Part shown: in pieces, positions 20,937-28,969 of the stretch
How the letters are laid out: each line of letters starts with the position of its first letter
Position numbering within the stretch: the first letter of the stretch is position 1
IMG/VR virus record: IMGVR_UViG_3300025146_000040
Span: 1 to 35,067 of that record
Length of the DNA: 35,067 nucleotides
Source: a virus
Direction: 5' to 3' (one strand)
Made by a program: the position numbers and the translations under genes
The notes under the pieces: generated by a model
What the model saw: the letters and a program-made list of their open reading frames with translations, nothing else
Told to the model about the DNA's origin: nothing
Databases searched by the model: none

Positions 20937-21337
20937 GCCTCTCTCTGCCGTGCTGACCGCTGACGCTCGTAATCAGCCCGGCACGGCTTGCAGACTGATT
21001 CTCGCCCAAAGACTCTAATAGTTGATGGACTGAATTGCTCAAATGGTAATGGTCGGCGACATCTCCCGCACAGCGCCTCGGTATTTGGATTGCCGCCAGA
21101 TCGGAGCACGCGCGTTCGGGCTTCGAGCAGCATGTGGTAGCTACGATCTTGGCAGACGACGAGCTGCGTTTCTGTGTGGTGATGAACCTCTACTAGAGTC
21201 GAAAGCGTATGCCCGACGGCCGCTTCAGCTCGTAGCCGACGAGATCGGCACACTTCCCCACCCACCCTGAAGACTCGGCGCTTTGGTCCTTGCAGATATG
21301 CCGCGCGAGAGTCGTCGAACATCAATGGACGAGACAT
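20933..21337 (-). CDS. HNH-like/zinc-ribbon protein
   Basis: 134 residues from ATG 21337 (TGATG overlap with the RuvC gene's stop). The segment VHHHTETQLVVCQDRSYHML matches the pattern of phage HNH nucleases (VHH...LVVCQDxxYH) but is shorter than usual. It is followed by a zinc ribbon, ALCGRCRRPLPFEQFSP...SVCKPC. Usually an Asn-rich stretch (DGNxxNN) lies between; here it is missing, so activity is uncertain. It may be a degenerate or minimal HNH protein in the recombination module. Confidence 0.6.
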   Translation of the reverse strand: MSRPLMFDDSRAAYLQGPKRRVFRVGGEVCRSRRLRAEAAVGHTLSTLVEVHHHTETQLVVCQDRSYHMLLEARTRVLRSGGNPNTEALCGRCRRPLPFEQFSPSTIRVFGRESVCKPCRADYERQRSARQREA

Positions 21338-21804
21338 CAGCCGATCATCCCAGAGTGCAACCGGCGGCAGTATTCCGCGATCAAAAGAGCATCTGCGTTT
21401 ACGTGGGTCACTTTCACCTTCGGAAAGAGCTGCGCGGCCCTGGCTTTGGTTTTGTTCTTATCTCCACCAGAGAGACAACTAAGCGCCTGTTGCCAGCGAC
21501 GCGGCACGACGATGTCGAATGGAATGCCGGCAGCGAGTAGGCCCATCTGCATCGCGCGGTAGCCGCCGATGTAGGAGCCCGCCGAGCTGACGCCCATCTT
21601 CGGAAAGACCTGCGCGAACTCGAGGACCGCGAACACCTGGCCGGCGCTTTCGTTCTCGACCATCTGCAACAGCGAGAGTAGCTCCGCGTCAGTCGCCGGC
21701 ATCTTGTCGACGCGCACGACGCCGCGGTGATCGCTGCCGGCGCCGATGTCCTTCAGGACCGCGATCGCGCCGCTCGCCCCGTTGTCAATCCCGATGAATC
21801 GCAT
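21337..21804 (-). CDS. RuvC-like Holliday-junction resolvase
   Basis: 155 residues from ATG 21804, 1 nt after the upstream stop. RuvC-fold acidic residues are visible: D7 (FIGIDNGASGAIAVL), E62 (FAVLEFAQVFPKMG) and D138 (HVNADALLIAEY). The phrase 'IPFDIVVPRRWQQAL' and the basic KNKTKARAAQLFPKVK precede the last motif, as in phage RuvC-like resolvases. The enzyme would cut branched DNA before packaging. The gene sits between an acyltransferase-like gene and the HNH-like gene in the replication module. Confidence 0.8.
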   Translation of the reverse strand: MRFIGIDNGASGAIAVLKDIGAGSDHRGVVRVDKMPATDAELLSLLQMVENESAGQVFAVLEFAQVFPKMGVSSAGSYIGGYRAMQMGLLAAGIPFDIVVPRRWQQALSCLSGGDKNKTKARAAQLFPKVKVTHVNADALLIAEYCRRLHSGMIG

Positions 21805-21805
21805 G

Positions 21806-22309
21806 CTAGCCCCCGAACATAAAGAGTGGCGCGTCATCTAGTGCGTCGCACGCATCTGGACACTTGTCCGGAGGTAACGGCATCGCCCACAGCCCGCCCT
21901 TCGTGTACCCGACATGCGCAAACCCGGCCTCGAAATACGACCAGGCGATGCATGGACGACTGCGAACTTTCCGCGACGCGACTTTGAGCGGGTCGACGAA
22001 GGTGACCATTCCGAGCGCAGGAATCTCCGGCCACTTGGCGCGGGTCGCCGCGCATGCCTCACGGATGAACTCGCTTGCCAGTCCTGGGCATTCTTTCCGA
22101 AACAGCGAATTCACGAATGCGCCGGCCCATTGATGGCGCACGTATTCCGCGAACGGCCACGAAGTCACCCATACTGCGCCGGCTGTTTTCAACACGAGAC
22201 ATCTGCCTGGCGGCACGAACTGTGGCGATCCGGGCGTTTGCCGGTTGTAATGCCGGTCCGCTATCCCCGCCGCTTCCGAATCAGCGCGATGCGACCGGAT
22301 CCAACGCAT
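21806..22309 (-). CDS. Mom-like or GNAT-like acyltransferase candidate
   Basis: 167 residues from ATG 22309, seven nt after the DnaB stop. The phrase HYNRQTPGSPQFVPPGRCLV...WVTSWPFAEYVRHQWAGAFV...FRKECPGLASEFIREACA...ALGMVTFVDPLKV...AGFAHVGYTKGGL is one I associate with phage proteins described as Mom-related, in the GNAT acetyltransferase fold, involved in DNA base modification. The match is by pattern only, so the call is tentative. A role in protecting phage DNA would fit the methylase remnant elsewhere in the window. Confidence 0.5.
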   Translation of the reverse strand: MRWIRSHRADSEAAGIADRHYNRQTPGSPQFVPPGRCLVLKTAGAVWVTSWPFAEYVRHQWAGAFVNSLFRKECPGLASEFIREACAATRAKWPEIPALGMVTFVDPLKVASRKVRSRPCIAWSYFEAGFAHVGYTKGGLWAMPLPPDKCPDACDALDDAPLFMFGG

Positions 22310-22315
22310 GATCCT

Positions 22316-24775
22316 TCACCGCCCTTTGGCTCTCGCCCGGATGATCGCCCGCGTCTTCTCGGCCTGCCGCTCCGCTGCGTCCTCCGCGCGTGCGTCCTCG
22401 ACCGTCTGTTCCCCCGCATCGGTGAAGAGTTGGATATCCCGATCCAGAGACAGGTTGATGGTGCCGGTGGGTCCGTTGCGCTGCTTGTCCACGATCGCGC
22501 TCGTCAACCCGCCCGCCTTATGATCTTTCCGGTGCAAAAAGCACACGACATCCGCGTCCTGTTCCAGCGCCCCGGAATCGCGGAGGGCTTCGAGGCTCGG
22601 CCGCACGGGCCCGATCCGCCTGAGCTGCGACAGCACGATCACGGGCACGCCAAGCTCGCCGGCCATCCACTTGAGCCGCTGCGAGACGTCCCCTAATTCC
22701 TCATTCCGTGTCGCCCCGCGCCGGTCGAGGCTGCCGCGGATGAGTTGGATGTAATCGACGATCACTAGCCCAAGACCTGTGTCACTCCGCTGGCGCCGGC
22801 AGGCCGTGCGGATCTCCTGGACGGTGATCCCGGTCTGGTCCATGACCGACAACGGCAAATCACCCAACGTCACCAGCGCAGACGAGAGCCCGTCGTAGTC
22901 TGAGTCCGAGAGATAGCCCGTCTGGATTTTCGTCAAGGGCACGCGCGCGAGGCTTGAGAGCATCCGCCGCTCGAGCTGTCGCCGGCGCATCTCTAGCGAG
23001 AAGATCGCGACGTGCCGCCCCTGCCGCGCCGCCGCGACCGACGCGTTCAGCGCGAGGGCCGTATTGTGCGTCACGACGTAGTGATCCGTCAGATACAGCC
23101 CCGAGGGATGACTGACGGCGATGCACTGCATCGGCGCCTCACCGCAGGGTTCCACTGAGACAATCGTCAGCCGCGATCGCCGACCATTCGGCCGCGCCTT
23201 CCGCGCCTTCCGCGCCAAACTAAACAGGCCCGGCGCATCGCGATGACTGATGATGAGGACATACGCCGGGCGGCCGACGCGCTTCTCTCCGCGATACGAG
23301 TACGTCGGCTGCGCTTTAATCCGCAGCGTGCAGACCGCCCCGAGCGACCACGCGAGGGCCTGGACATCCCTCGCGAGCCCTTCACTGGCCGAACTGAAAC
23401 ACACCGCCCCCTGCGCCCACCCATCCGAATCCAGCAACCCGCGTAAGAGCGCAAGCCGGTCCGCGTAGCGCCCCCCGAAGTACGGCCCTGGAATCCGTTT
23501 TTCATACGAATGCCGGCCCATCGCACCCAAGGTCCGCAATGCCACCGTCACCGCATTCGGACGCTGACCGCGTCGGACGACCGAAATGCGATAACTGGCA
23601 CTGCCGGGACCCTCGCGCCGCACCACCAGGTCTGGTGGTAGGCGCGCCCGCACCGCCTTTACCATGTCAGGATCGGACGTGGAGAACCGAGGCGTCCGAT
23701 TGACAAGGCAGCCATTCCCCAGCAGATACCCGAGTAACCAGGGATCTAACGGCCACGGCCGATCGGTGCCGTGGGCGCCGCTCGTGAGTGGCACCGACAG
23801 GCGACCGCGATACCGAACCCGATTCAGAAGGCCACCGATCTCCCGCGTGGTTCGGATCGCCATGCGCCGCACACGACGAGACGTATAGGTCTCCCATAGA
23901 TGATCTCCACACGTCTCCACCGAGCGCCCATCGATGAACGTGACGCGATACCTCGGCTTCGTGCCCTGCGGGAATATCCCGGTCACGTGCGACGCGCGCC
24001 CATCGACGGAGGCCACCACGTCTCCCACACGAAGATCCCCGAGACGAGCCCAGTCCCCAGAGGCCCGCAAGACCTGCGCAGAGAGCGGTTGTGCTTTCCC
24101 GATCGATGGGCGGGCCGCCACGATGATCAGGTCTCCCGACTGCCAGCCCTGCGTCAACTCGTTCATGCTCGCAAAGCCGGTGTCCACACCCAGAAGTTGC
24201 CCTTTGTGGGCGACCAGCGCTTCGAGGTCCGCAAAGACCGAGTGGGAGCGGTCCCGGATGTCCACCAAGCCGCAGCGGTCGCCGGCCATCTGCACGTCGA
24301 GCAGTGCCCGGTCAGCCGACTGCACAATCTCGGCCGCCGTCAGCGCGGCGTCGTACGCCTCCGTCACGATCTTGGTGCCCGCCTGCACCAGCGACCGCAG
24401 CAGGAACTTTTCGCGCACAATGCCTGCGTAGTAACGGACGTTCGTCGCGTGCGGCAACCCGTCGACGAGGCTGGAGAGATACGCCGGCCCGCCCACGTCC
24501 TCAAGCTCGCCAGCGCGACGCAACTCGTTCTTGAGCGTGACGAGGTCAATAGCCTCCCCGCGGTCGACCACCCGCGCCATCGCCTTGAACACCCGCTGAT
24601 GGGCGTCACGGAAGAACATCTCGTCGCGCAGCACCTCCGCGAGTTGGTCGAACACGTCTGCGTGGAGCAAGACCGAACCGAGGACCGCCCGTTCCGCTTC
24701 CAGGCTCGTCGGTAAGGCGCGCTCAGGACTCTCCGGCTCCGCGAGTTCGGCTGTGGTGGGCCGTCGTCGCGTCAC
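22316..24775 (-). CDS. dnaB: Replicative DNA helicase DnaB, with a class 3 intein
   Basis: 819 residues; 475 after splicing, the size of DnaB. Start GTG 24775 chosen because it overlaps the upstream stop (GTGA); further upstream is shadow. The N-terminal domain (PTSLEAERAVLGSVLLHADV) and linker are typical, and the RecA-like motor has the P-loop ARPSIGK|T broken by the intein. Further helicase motifs are VIVDYIQLI (Walker B), IVLSQLRR, and the late ALEQDADVVCFLHR. It would unwind DNA at the replication fork as a hexamer. A possible loader (24772-25263) lies directly upstream. Confidence 0.95.
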   Translation of the reverse strand: MTRRRPTTAELAEPESPERALPTSLEAERAVLGSVLLHADVFDQLAEVLRDEMFFRDAHQRVFKAMARVVDRGEAIDLVTLKNELRRAGELEDVGGPAYLSSLVDGLPHATNVRYYAGIVREKFLLRSLVQAGTKIVTEAYDAALTAAEIVQSADRALLDVQMAGDRCGLVDIRDRSHSVFADLEALVAHKGQLLGVDTGFASMNELTQGWQSGDLIIVAARPSIGKAQPLSAQVLRASGDWARLGDLRVGDVVASVDGRASHVTGIFPQGTKPRYRVTFIDGRSVETCGDHLWETYTSRRVRRMAIRTTREIGGLLNRVRYRGRLSVPLTSGAHGTDRPWPLDPWLLGYLLGNGCLVNRTPRFSTSDPDMVKAVRARLPPDLVVRREGPGSASYRISVVRRGQRPNAVTVALRTLGAMGRHSYEKRIPGPYFGGRYADRLALLRGLLDSDGWAQGAVCFSSASEGLARDVQALAWSLGAVCTLRIKAQPTYSYRGEKRVGRPAYVLIISHRDAPGLFSLARKARKARPNGRRSRLTIVSVEPCGEAPMQCIAVSHPSGLYLTDHYVVTHNTALALNASVAAARQGRHVAIFSLEMRRRQLERRMLSSLARVPLTKIQTGYLSDSDYDGLSSALVTLGDLPLSVMDQTGITVQEIRTACRRQRSDTGLGLVIVDYIQLIRGSLDRRGATRNEELGDVSQRLKWMAGELGVPVIVLSQLRRIGPVRPSLEALRDSGALEQDADVVCFLHRKDHKAGGLTSAIVDKQRNGPTGTINLSLDRDIQLFTDAGEQTVEDARAEDAAERQAEKTRAIIRARAKGR
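23063..24094 (-). mobile_element. Class 3 intein in the DnaB P-loop
   Basis: 344 residues between GK and T of the Walker A motif. It begins AQPLSAQVLRASG with Ala, and ends YVVTHN|T. The class 3 WCT set is present: W67 (CGDHLW), C324 (MQCIAVSHP) and T342 (VVTHN). LAGLIDADG motifs (LGYLLGNGCL, GLLDSDGWAQ) mark an endonuclease domain. The site and class match DnaB inteins known from mycobacteriophages. It is clearly related to TerL intein 1 (shared GDLRxGD, block F and ends). Confidence 0.93.
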
Positions 24776-25263
24776 GCCCGCATCTCCGCGGCGCGCCGCC
24801 GGGTATGTTGCTGATCCGTCGCGCACGGGGGCACATGGCGGCAGTCGGCTGGCGCGTCGGCCTCGAGTTCGAGATCTGTCGGGGTTCCTGCGTCCGCGTA
24901 GCGGTTGACGTTCGCCACAAACAGCGCGAATGGATGCCTGGCTTTGACGAGGTATGGATCGTCGTCCCACACGTAGTTCAGCCAGCGCGCCGCGATGGGC
25001 TCCGGCCCGCCGAGCAGTTTCAAGAGCCGTTTCAGGTTCGGCCGGTCCCGCGTGTATTGCCAGACGTACGGCGTCTTGTGCCGCGCCGCCCAGGTCGCCG
25101 AGAGCGCCTCCTCGAGCTCCCGCAGGATCTTCCCGATGCCCGCCTCCCCATTCAGGAGCCGCCCCAATTCCTCCGTCACCTCGTAGGTCTTCGCTTGCAG
25201 CTCGCGTAACGTCTCATAGAGCCGCTTCAGCTTCTCGGAGGTTCTCTTGTCTGGTTCAGGCAT
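24772..25263 (-). CDS. Phage replication-associated protein, possible helicase loader
   Basis: 163 residues from ATG 25263, with SD GGAGG 5 nt upstream; longer frames to 25356 lack support. The N-terminus is a coiled coil (KRTSEKLKRLYETLRELQAK). The C-terminal helical domain has TPYVWQYTRDRPNLKRLLKL, then IAARWLNYVWDDDPYLVKAR and HPFALFVANVNRYA. This resembles the small helical domain found in phage replication proteins beside DnaB. Being directly upstream of, and coupled by GTGA to, dnaB makes a loader or partner role attractive. It is inference from context and pattern. Confidence 0.6.
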   Translation of the reverse strand: MPEPDKRTSEKLKRLYETLRELQAKTYEVTEELGRLLNGEAGIGKILRELEEALSATWAARHKTPYVWQYTRDRPNLKRLLKLLGGPEPIAARWLNYVWDDDPYLVKARHPFALFVANVNRYADAGTPTDLELEADAPADCRHVPPCATDQQHTRRRAAEMRA

Positions 25264-25279
25264 CAGCCCCTCCTCGCCT

Positions 25280-25633
25280 TCACCGCCCATGTCCCCGATC
25301 GTCCTCATGTTCCCGTTCGGCCTTCGACAACCCCATCGAGTCCCGCGTGCCATCACACTTCGGATAGTCCGCGCAGCCCCAGAACATCCCCCAACTGCTC
25401 CTCCGCGACTTCATGGGCCCGCCACAGGTCGGACACTTGACGTCCTCGGGTTTCCGTGTGTTTGGGTCAGGCATCGGTCCCTCCCGGAGCAGGATCGCTA
25501 TTACGCCTTCGATCCGCCCGCCGCCTCTCACGACCCGGTAGGTTTCGCGGTCCTCGCCCTTTCCGTCATGCAGGTCAACGGAAAATTCGTCGCCGTCCTC
25601 CACGACCTCGACGTGCGTCCTATCAGCGCTCAT
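25280..25633 (-). CDS. Topoisomerase-type zinc-ribbon protein
   Basis: 117 residues from ATG 25633 (SD AGGAGGAG, 8 nt upstream). The first half (MSADRTHVEVVEDGDEFSVD...TYRVVRGGGRIEGVIAILL) is acidic and beta-rich. The second half has a C4 zinc ribbon like those at the ends of bacterial topoisomerase I: KCPTCGGPMKSRRSSWGMFW then GCADYPKC. Such ribbons bind single-stranded or structured DNA. It lies beside the replication genes, consistent with DNA binding. The first half may be a separate gene: an internal ATG (MPDPNTRKPEDVKCPTC) has GGAG upstream. Confidence 0.7.
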   Translation of the reverse strand: MSADRTHVEVVEDGDEFSVDLHDGKGEDRETYRVVRGGGRIEGVIAILLREGPMPDPNTRKPEDVKCPTCGGPMKSRRSSWGMFWGCADYPKCDGTRDSMGLSKAEREHEDDRGHGR

Positions 25634-25844
25634 CGTGTGCCCTCCTCCTCGCCTCCCGGTGTCGCCGCACCTGCCGCCGCTCGAACTCGACCAGCGCCGC
25701 ATACGTGACCGCGTTCCGCGCCAGCCGCCGCTCACGCCGCACCCACCACGCCGCCCCGTTGTACACGAGGCACCCCAGGGCCAGCACGCCCAACGCCGCG
25801 TGCCAGCCCGCCTTGAACCGCTCAGCCTCGCCACGGGAGAGCAT
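25623..25844 (-). CDS. Small single-span membrane protein
   Basis: 73 residues from ATG 25844 (a TTG directly before it is in frame; no SD seen). One transmembrane helix (GWHAALGVLALGCLVYNGAA) is followed by a long Arg-rich, helical cytoplasmic tail (RRERRLARN...FERRQVRRHREARRRAHD). Basic-tail bitopic proteins of this type are common near phage lysis genes. Overlap of 11 bp with the zinc-ribbon gene. No specific family. Confidence 0.6.
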   Translation of the reverse strand: MLSRGEAERFKAGWHAALGVLALGCLVYNGAAWWVRRERRLARNAVTYAALVEFERRQVRRHREARRRAHDER

Positions 25845-25881
25845 CAACGCGTGGGTCGCATCACTGGCGCTGCAGCATCAG

Positions 25882-26121
25882 CTACTCGTCGCGCCCGAGC
25901 AACTGCTTGAGTCGCACCACCTCGGCCGCGCCGTACGTCGCATTGGCCGCCACCTGCTGTTCGAGCATGTCGGCGATTTCCGCCACCGACGGACCTTCGC
26001 CGGTCATCCCGCGCACGGTCGCGGCAATCCCCGTGATCAGCCCGACGACGACCGGGATCGCCACATTGGCGTGAGTGAGCACCTGCGTCAGCAACGCGAG
26101 CGCTTCCAGGGTCGGATTCAT
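25882..26121 (-). CDS. Small membrane protein, holin-like candidate
   Basis: 79 residues, MNPTLEALALLTQVLTHANV, then AIPVVVGLITGIAATV as one transmembrane helix and an amphipathic soluble C-terminus (MLEQQVAANATYGAAEVVRL). ATG 26121 overlaps the stop of the upstream lipoprotein (ATGA). Membrane helix, small size and neighbours suggest a lysis accessory role. It is not clear whether it is a holin or an antiholin. Confidence 0.6.
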   Translation of the reverse strand: MNPTLEALALLTQVLTHANVAIPVVVGLITGIAATVRGMTGEGPSVAEIADMLEQQVAANATYGAAEVVRLKQLLGRDE

Positions 26122-26612
26122 CGGCGGGCTCCTCTCAACTTGGCGACGGCCACGAGCGTCGTCACGACTGTTTCCTGGGCAGCGACAGTCAGGTCTAACA
26201 GCGGTTGCGTGACCATCGAGATCGGCACTCCGGCTACCACGATCGAGAGGTCGCGACTGACTAACCGAAGAATCGCCAACGCCTGATCCAGCGGCTCGTC
26301 AGCCGACGACCCTGCCGTGAGGAGCGCGTCGGCCGCGCGGAGAGCGTTCGGCAGGAACTCGAGCCGGCTGTTGACGCGCAGGAGTTGCGACTGGATGGCC
26401 AGCGCCGTGGCCGGCGGAATGGCGCCAGCGTCCGTCAACTGCCGCACGGCTCCCTGCACATGGCCGATGGCGACCGCCACCGCCAAGCCGGACTCGCCGA
26501 TGAGGGTGACAGGCTTGGTCGGACACGAGGCGGCCGTCGACAACAGGGCCGCCACGAGCAGGGCCGCGAACGAGACCGCCGCCCGATGCCGTGGATGGAC
26601 ACGCATACGCAT
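26118..26612 (-). CDS. Putative lipoprotein of the lysis cluster
   Basis: 164 residues from ATG 26612 (SD AAGGAG, 6 nt). The signal peptide AAVSFAALLVAALLSTAASC ends with a lipobox-like AASC, so Cys30 could be lipidated. The mature part is helical, Ala/Leu/Val-rich (LAVAVAIGHVQGAVRQLTDA; ALAIQSQLLRVNSRLEFLPN) and ends basic. It may be the outer-membrane part of a spanin-type pair, or simply a phage lipoprotein. The location between holin-like genes supports a lysis role but does not prove it. Confidence 0.65.
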   Translation of the reverse strand: MRMRVHPRHRAAVSFAALLVAALLSTAASCPTKPVTLIGESGLAVAVAIGHVQGAVRQLTDAGAIPPATALAIQSQLLRVNSRLEFLPNALRAADALLTAGSSADEPLDQALAILRLVSRDLSIVVAGVPISMVTQPLLDLTVAAQETVVTTLVAVAKLRGARR

Positions 26613-26624
26613 AATCGCTCCTTG

Positions 26625-26882
26625 CTACCAGAGCCAGACGACCGCGGCCACGACCACCGCGCCCACAGTCGCCACCGCGAAGTTGCCGACAAACCCGGCC
26701 ACCAACGCCTGCACGTAGCGCCAGATGGCCTTCGAGACATTGAACTGACCCACGAAGTCCCCGGGGTCCTTCGTTGCCGCGAATGCGGTGAGGTCGATCA
26801 GCACCGCGCCCCAGAGGCTCGCTAGCGCCGCCGCCGAGATCGGATTAGCCGTGATGAACGCACGCAAGGCATCGAGAGTCAT
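26625..26882 (-). CDS. Holin-like membrane protein
   Basis: 85 residues from ATG 26882 with a perfect SD (GGAGG, 6 nt). Two or three hydrophobic segments: ISAAALASLWGAVLIDLTAF, then after a loop VQALVAGFVGNFAVATVGAV and VVVAAVVWLW. That is the topology of class I/II holins. It is directly downstream of the glycoside hydrolase and a small coupled ORF and upstream of a lipoprotein, as in lysis modules. Confidence 0.7.
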   Translation of the reverse strand: MTLDALRAFITANPISAAALASLWGAVLIDLTAFAATKDPGDFVGQFNVSKAIWRYVQALVAGFVGNFAVATVGAVVVAAVVWLW

Positions 26883-26885
26883 TGG

Positions 26886-27029
26886 TCACCTCCGCCCAAT
26901 ACTGGTTGGGCTATCCTTGAAGACCGCGCACGCGAACTCGTCACGTTCTCTATCGACGACGTGGATACGCGTGACACGTACTGTGCAGAACGCTGCCGTC
27001 GCCTCCCGCCCAGCCCGAATCGGTATCAC
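26886..27029 (-). CDS. Small coupled ORF between hydrolase and holin-like gene
   Basis: 47 residues, starting at GTG 27029 with a 4-bp GTGA overlap to the hydrolase stop. The sequence VIPIRAGREATAAFCTVRVT, then RIHVVDRERDEFACAVFKDS, is a mix of beta-like and charged residues. Its last codons carry the SD of the next gene, showing the tight packing typical here. No family; could also be only an unread gap. Confidence 0.45.
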   Translation of the reverse strand: MIPIRAGREATAAFCTVRVTRIHVVDRERDEFACAVFKDSPTSIGRR

Positions 27030-28207
27030 CGCCTCACCTCGACGATGTACTCCCGCCCGTCCGGCAGCGTCCGCGAATAGACCCGCAGGAGATCTGGCCG
27101 TTCGAGTTCTGTTCGGTGCCGGTACGCCCCGCGCTGAAATTCGAGCGGCACCGAGCGCGCGCCGAGCGCCCACGCGACCGCGCAGTCGAGCTCTACACCC
27201 GTCCAGAGCTGCGAGGACTTCCCGCGGGCCGAGTGATAGCACGAGCCAGCGCACAGGAGCGCCGCCGCACGAGCCGCGTCGTACGCGTGCGTGGGGGTGC
27301 TGTCCTTGTCCGGGAATCGCTGGTTCTCGTTGGCCGTGACGGGAATGCCGTAGCGGTCCGCGATCTCCATCGCATTGTGACCGACCTTGCGCGGCCACTC
27401 CGGCAGGTCGTTGGTGTGATACGACGAGAAGCCCCACGGGGAAGCGAACGGCGGGACCTGCGGCGGCCAGAGGTCGGCCCGCGCAGACCCGCGCGATGCG
27501 ATGTGATGCTCCGGCCTGGTCAAGCGGCTCCACGGAATCTGATAATTCGCCTCGTGATCGCCCTCGTTCACAAGTTCGAGCAACGTGGTCTCGGGAGGCG
27601 CGACGTCACGCAACCGCGCCCAGTGCGCCAGCCTCGCATCGTCGTCCTGGAAGATCGTCGTGTAGCCCGAATGCATCCGCCCAGTGAACGCCGTCAACTC
27701 GACGTAGAGGCCCCACTGCGCGCAGAGGCGCAGGAACTCTAATAGCCGTGTGTCGTAGTCGGGATGCTCGCTCGGAATCAGCCGACCGATCCCGGCGTCC
27801 TCAAGGTCGTAGGCCGTCCAGACACGCAGCGTGTTGAAGCCGCAGTCGCGCCGCTGCTGGAGGATCGGCTGAATGTCCTCGCCGCGCACGTAGCGATTCA
27901 ATAGGTTAAAGTCGGAGCACTCGATCATTGTCCACGGCTGCCCGCCGACCGTGAAGAACTGGCCCTCGATGCCGAGCGGCGCGAGCGCGGGCGCAAGGCC
28001 GAGCATCCGCCCCAGCTCAGCTAAGTGCTTCACGCTCGCGGCCCCTGGGCTCATCCCGGCGCCAATGTCGTAGCCAGGGCGCGCGAAGTGCACGAGCGCA
28101 TCGCCGTCCACGTCCGGAAACGGTTCACCGGCCCGCGCGTAGAGCGCCGCCGCCTGACGCTTATATTCCTTCCACCAGGTGGGTTCGTCCGGGTACGGAT
28201 AGGCCAT
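27026..28207 (-). CDS. Glycoside hydrolase, clan GH-A type (TIM barrel)
   Basis: 393 residues. The pattern is that of GH5/GH-A enzymes: RDCGFNTLRVWTAYD (barrel strand), LCAQWGLYVELTAFTG, then acid/base candidate E215 in LLELVNEGDH and nucleophile candidate E294 in VTANENQRFPD, plus Tyr/His-rich SSYHTND. An extra ~80-residue N-terminal segment precedes the barrel. No signal peptide. Being next to holin-like genes, it may be the endolysin replacement or a virion depolymerase that digests host polysaccharide. The substrate cannot be read from the sequence. Confidence 0.8.
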   Translation of the reverse strand: MAYPYPDEPTWWKEYKRQAAALYARAGEPFPDVDGDALVHFARPGYDIGAGMSPGAASVKHLAELGRMLGLAPALAPLGIEGQFFTVGGQPWTMIECSDFNLLNRYVRGEDIQPILQQRRDCGFNTLRVWTAYDLEDAGIGRLIPSEHPDYDTRLLEFLRLCAQWGLYVELTAFTGRMHSGYTTIFQDDDARLAHWARLRDVAPPETTLLELVNEGDHEANYQIPWSRLTRPEHHIASRGSARADLWPPQVPPFASPWGFSSYHTNDLPEWPRKVGHNAMEIADRYGIPVTANENQRFPDKDSTPTHAYDAARAAALLCAGSCYHSARGKSSQLWTGVELDCAVAWALGARSVPLEFQRGAYRHRTELERPDLLRVYSRTLPDGREYIVEVRR

Positions 28208-28210
28208 TGC

Positions 28211-28516
28211 TCACACCTCCGTCACTGTCGGATCGTCGTCCTCTCGATGGTGGCCATTGTCGCCGCAGTCGCCCAAGCACCGGTTGAACGACCCGCGCCC
28301 GCAACAGGAATCGCACGGCTCATTGTCTTCTGGGTCAAGGCAGCAGCATGTGTCTTCGCCACACTCGTGACCGTCGACGCCATCGCCACCGCACTGCTCG
28401 CATGGGTCAAAGACTCTCTCGCAACAGCCGCACTGCTCGCAGAGCGTTTTGTTGTTCGACGTCAGGAACGCGCGGAGACTTTCACGGTTGGGGAACAACC
28501 GCGGGGTTTCGGCCAT
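28211..28516 (-). CDS. Cys-rich protein with DnaJ-type zinc knuckles
   Basis: 101 residues with about 17 Cys in its middle and end: LCEQCGCCERV, DPCEQCGGDG, CGEDTCCCLD and CDSCCGRGSFNRC. The CxxCxGxG form of CEQCGGDG and CDSCCGRG resembles the zinc repeats of DnaJ chaperones, but no J-domain is present. It could bind two or more zinc ions and interact with unfolded protein or DNA. ATG 28516 is 3 nt from the next gene's region and 45 nt after the RNase H stop. Confidence 0.7.
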   Translation of the reverse strand: MAETPRLFPNRESLRAFLTSNNKTLCEQCGCCERVFDPCEQCGGDGVDGHECGEDTCCCLDPEDNEPCDSCCGRGSFNRCLGDCGDNGHHREDDDPTVTEV

Positions 28517-28561
28517 CGCTCTAGCCCTCCAATGCTTCCCGTCAACGGGAAGATACTCCCC

Positions 28562-28969
28562 CTAGAATACCCCCGCTTCAATCTTGTGGCCCGCCTTATT
28601 CTCTTCCCGTGGAATCCAGGTGAGCGTCAGCCCGATGACATGTCGAAGCGTCGCAATCCGTTGCTTGATTCGCAGGACATACGCCCGATCGTTGCAGTTC
28701 TTTCCGACTCTCTTGCTCTTCACCCACGCGAGGGTGTTCCGGCTGTCCGTCCGGATCTCGACAGAGGGCACCTCGTGGAGCACGCACCACTCCAGCGCGT
28801 ACTGGACCGCCAGGAGTTCGGCGATATTGTTCGAGCCGCCCGGCAGAACCCGCGCGGCCAACACAACCCCGTCGGCATCCGTGACGAGTGCGGTCATTTG
28901 CCGCCGCGACAGCTTCCGCTGTTCGTTCCCTTTGCATCCGCCGTCTGTATACAGAATTTTCGTCGTCAT
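28562..28969 (-). CDS. Ribonuclease HI-like protein
   Basis: 135 residues from ATG 28969 (MTTKILYTDGGCKGN); a GTG/ATG 15 nt earlier is also possible. RNase H catalytic residues: D9 (YTDGG), E51 (NNIAELLAVQYAL) and D75 (IRTDS). The fourth position, usually Asp in 'NxxAD', reads NKAGH, so His may replace it. The enzyme would cut RNA in RNA:DNA hybrids, for example primers. It lies at the downstream side of the large non-coding gap. Confidence 0.85.
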   Translation of the reverse strand: MTTKILYTDGGCKGNEQRKLSRRQMTALVTDADGVVLAARVLPGGSNNIAELLAVQYALEWCVLHEVPSVEIRTDSRNTLAWVKSKRVGKNCNDRAYVLRIKQRIATLRHVIGLTLTWIPREENKAGHKIEAGVF

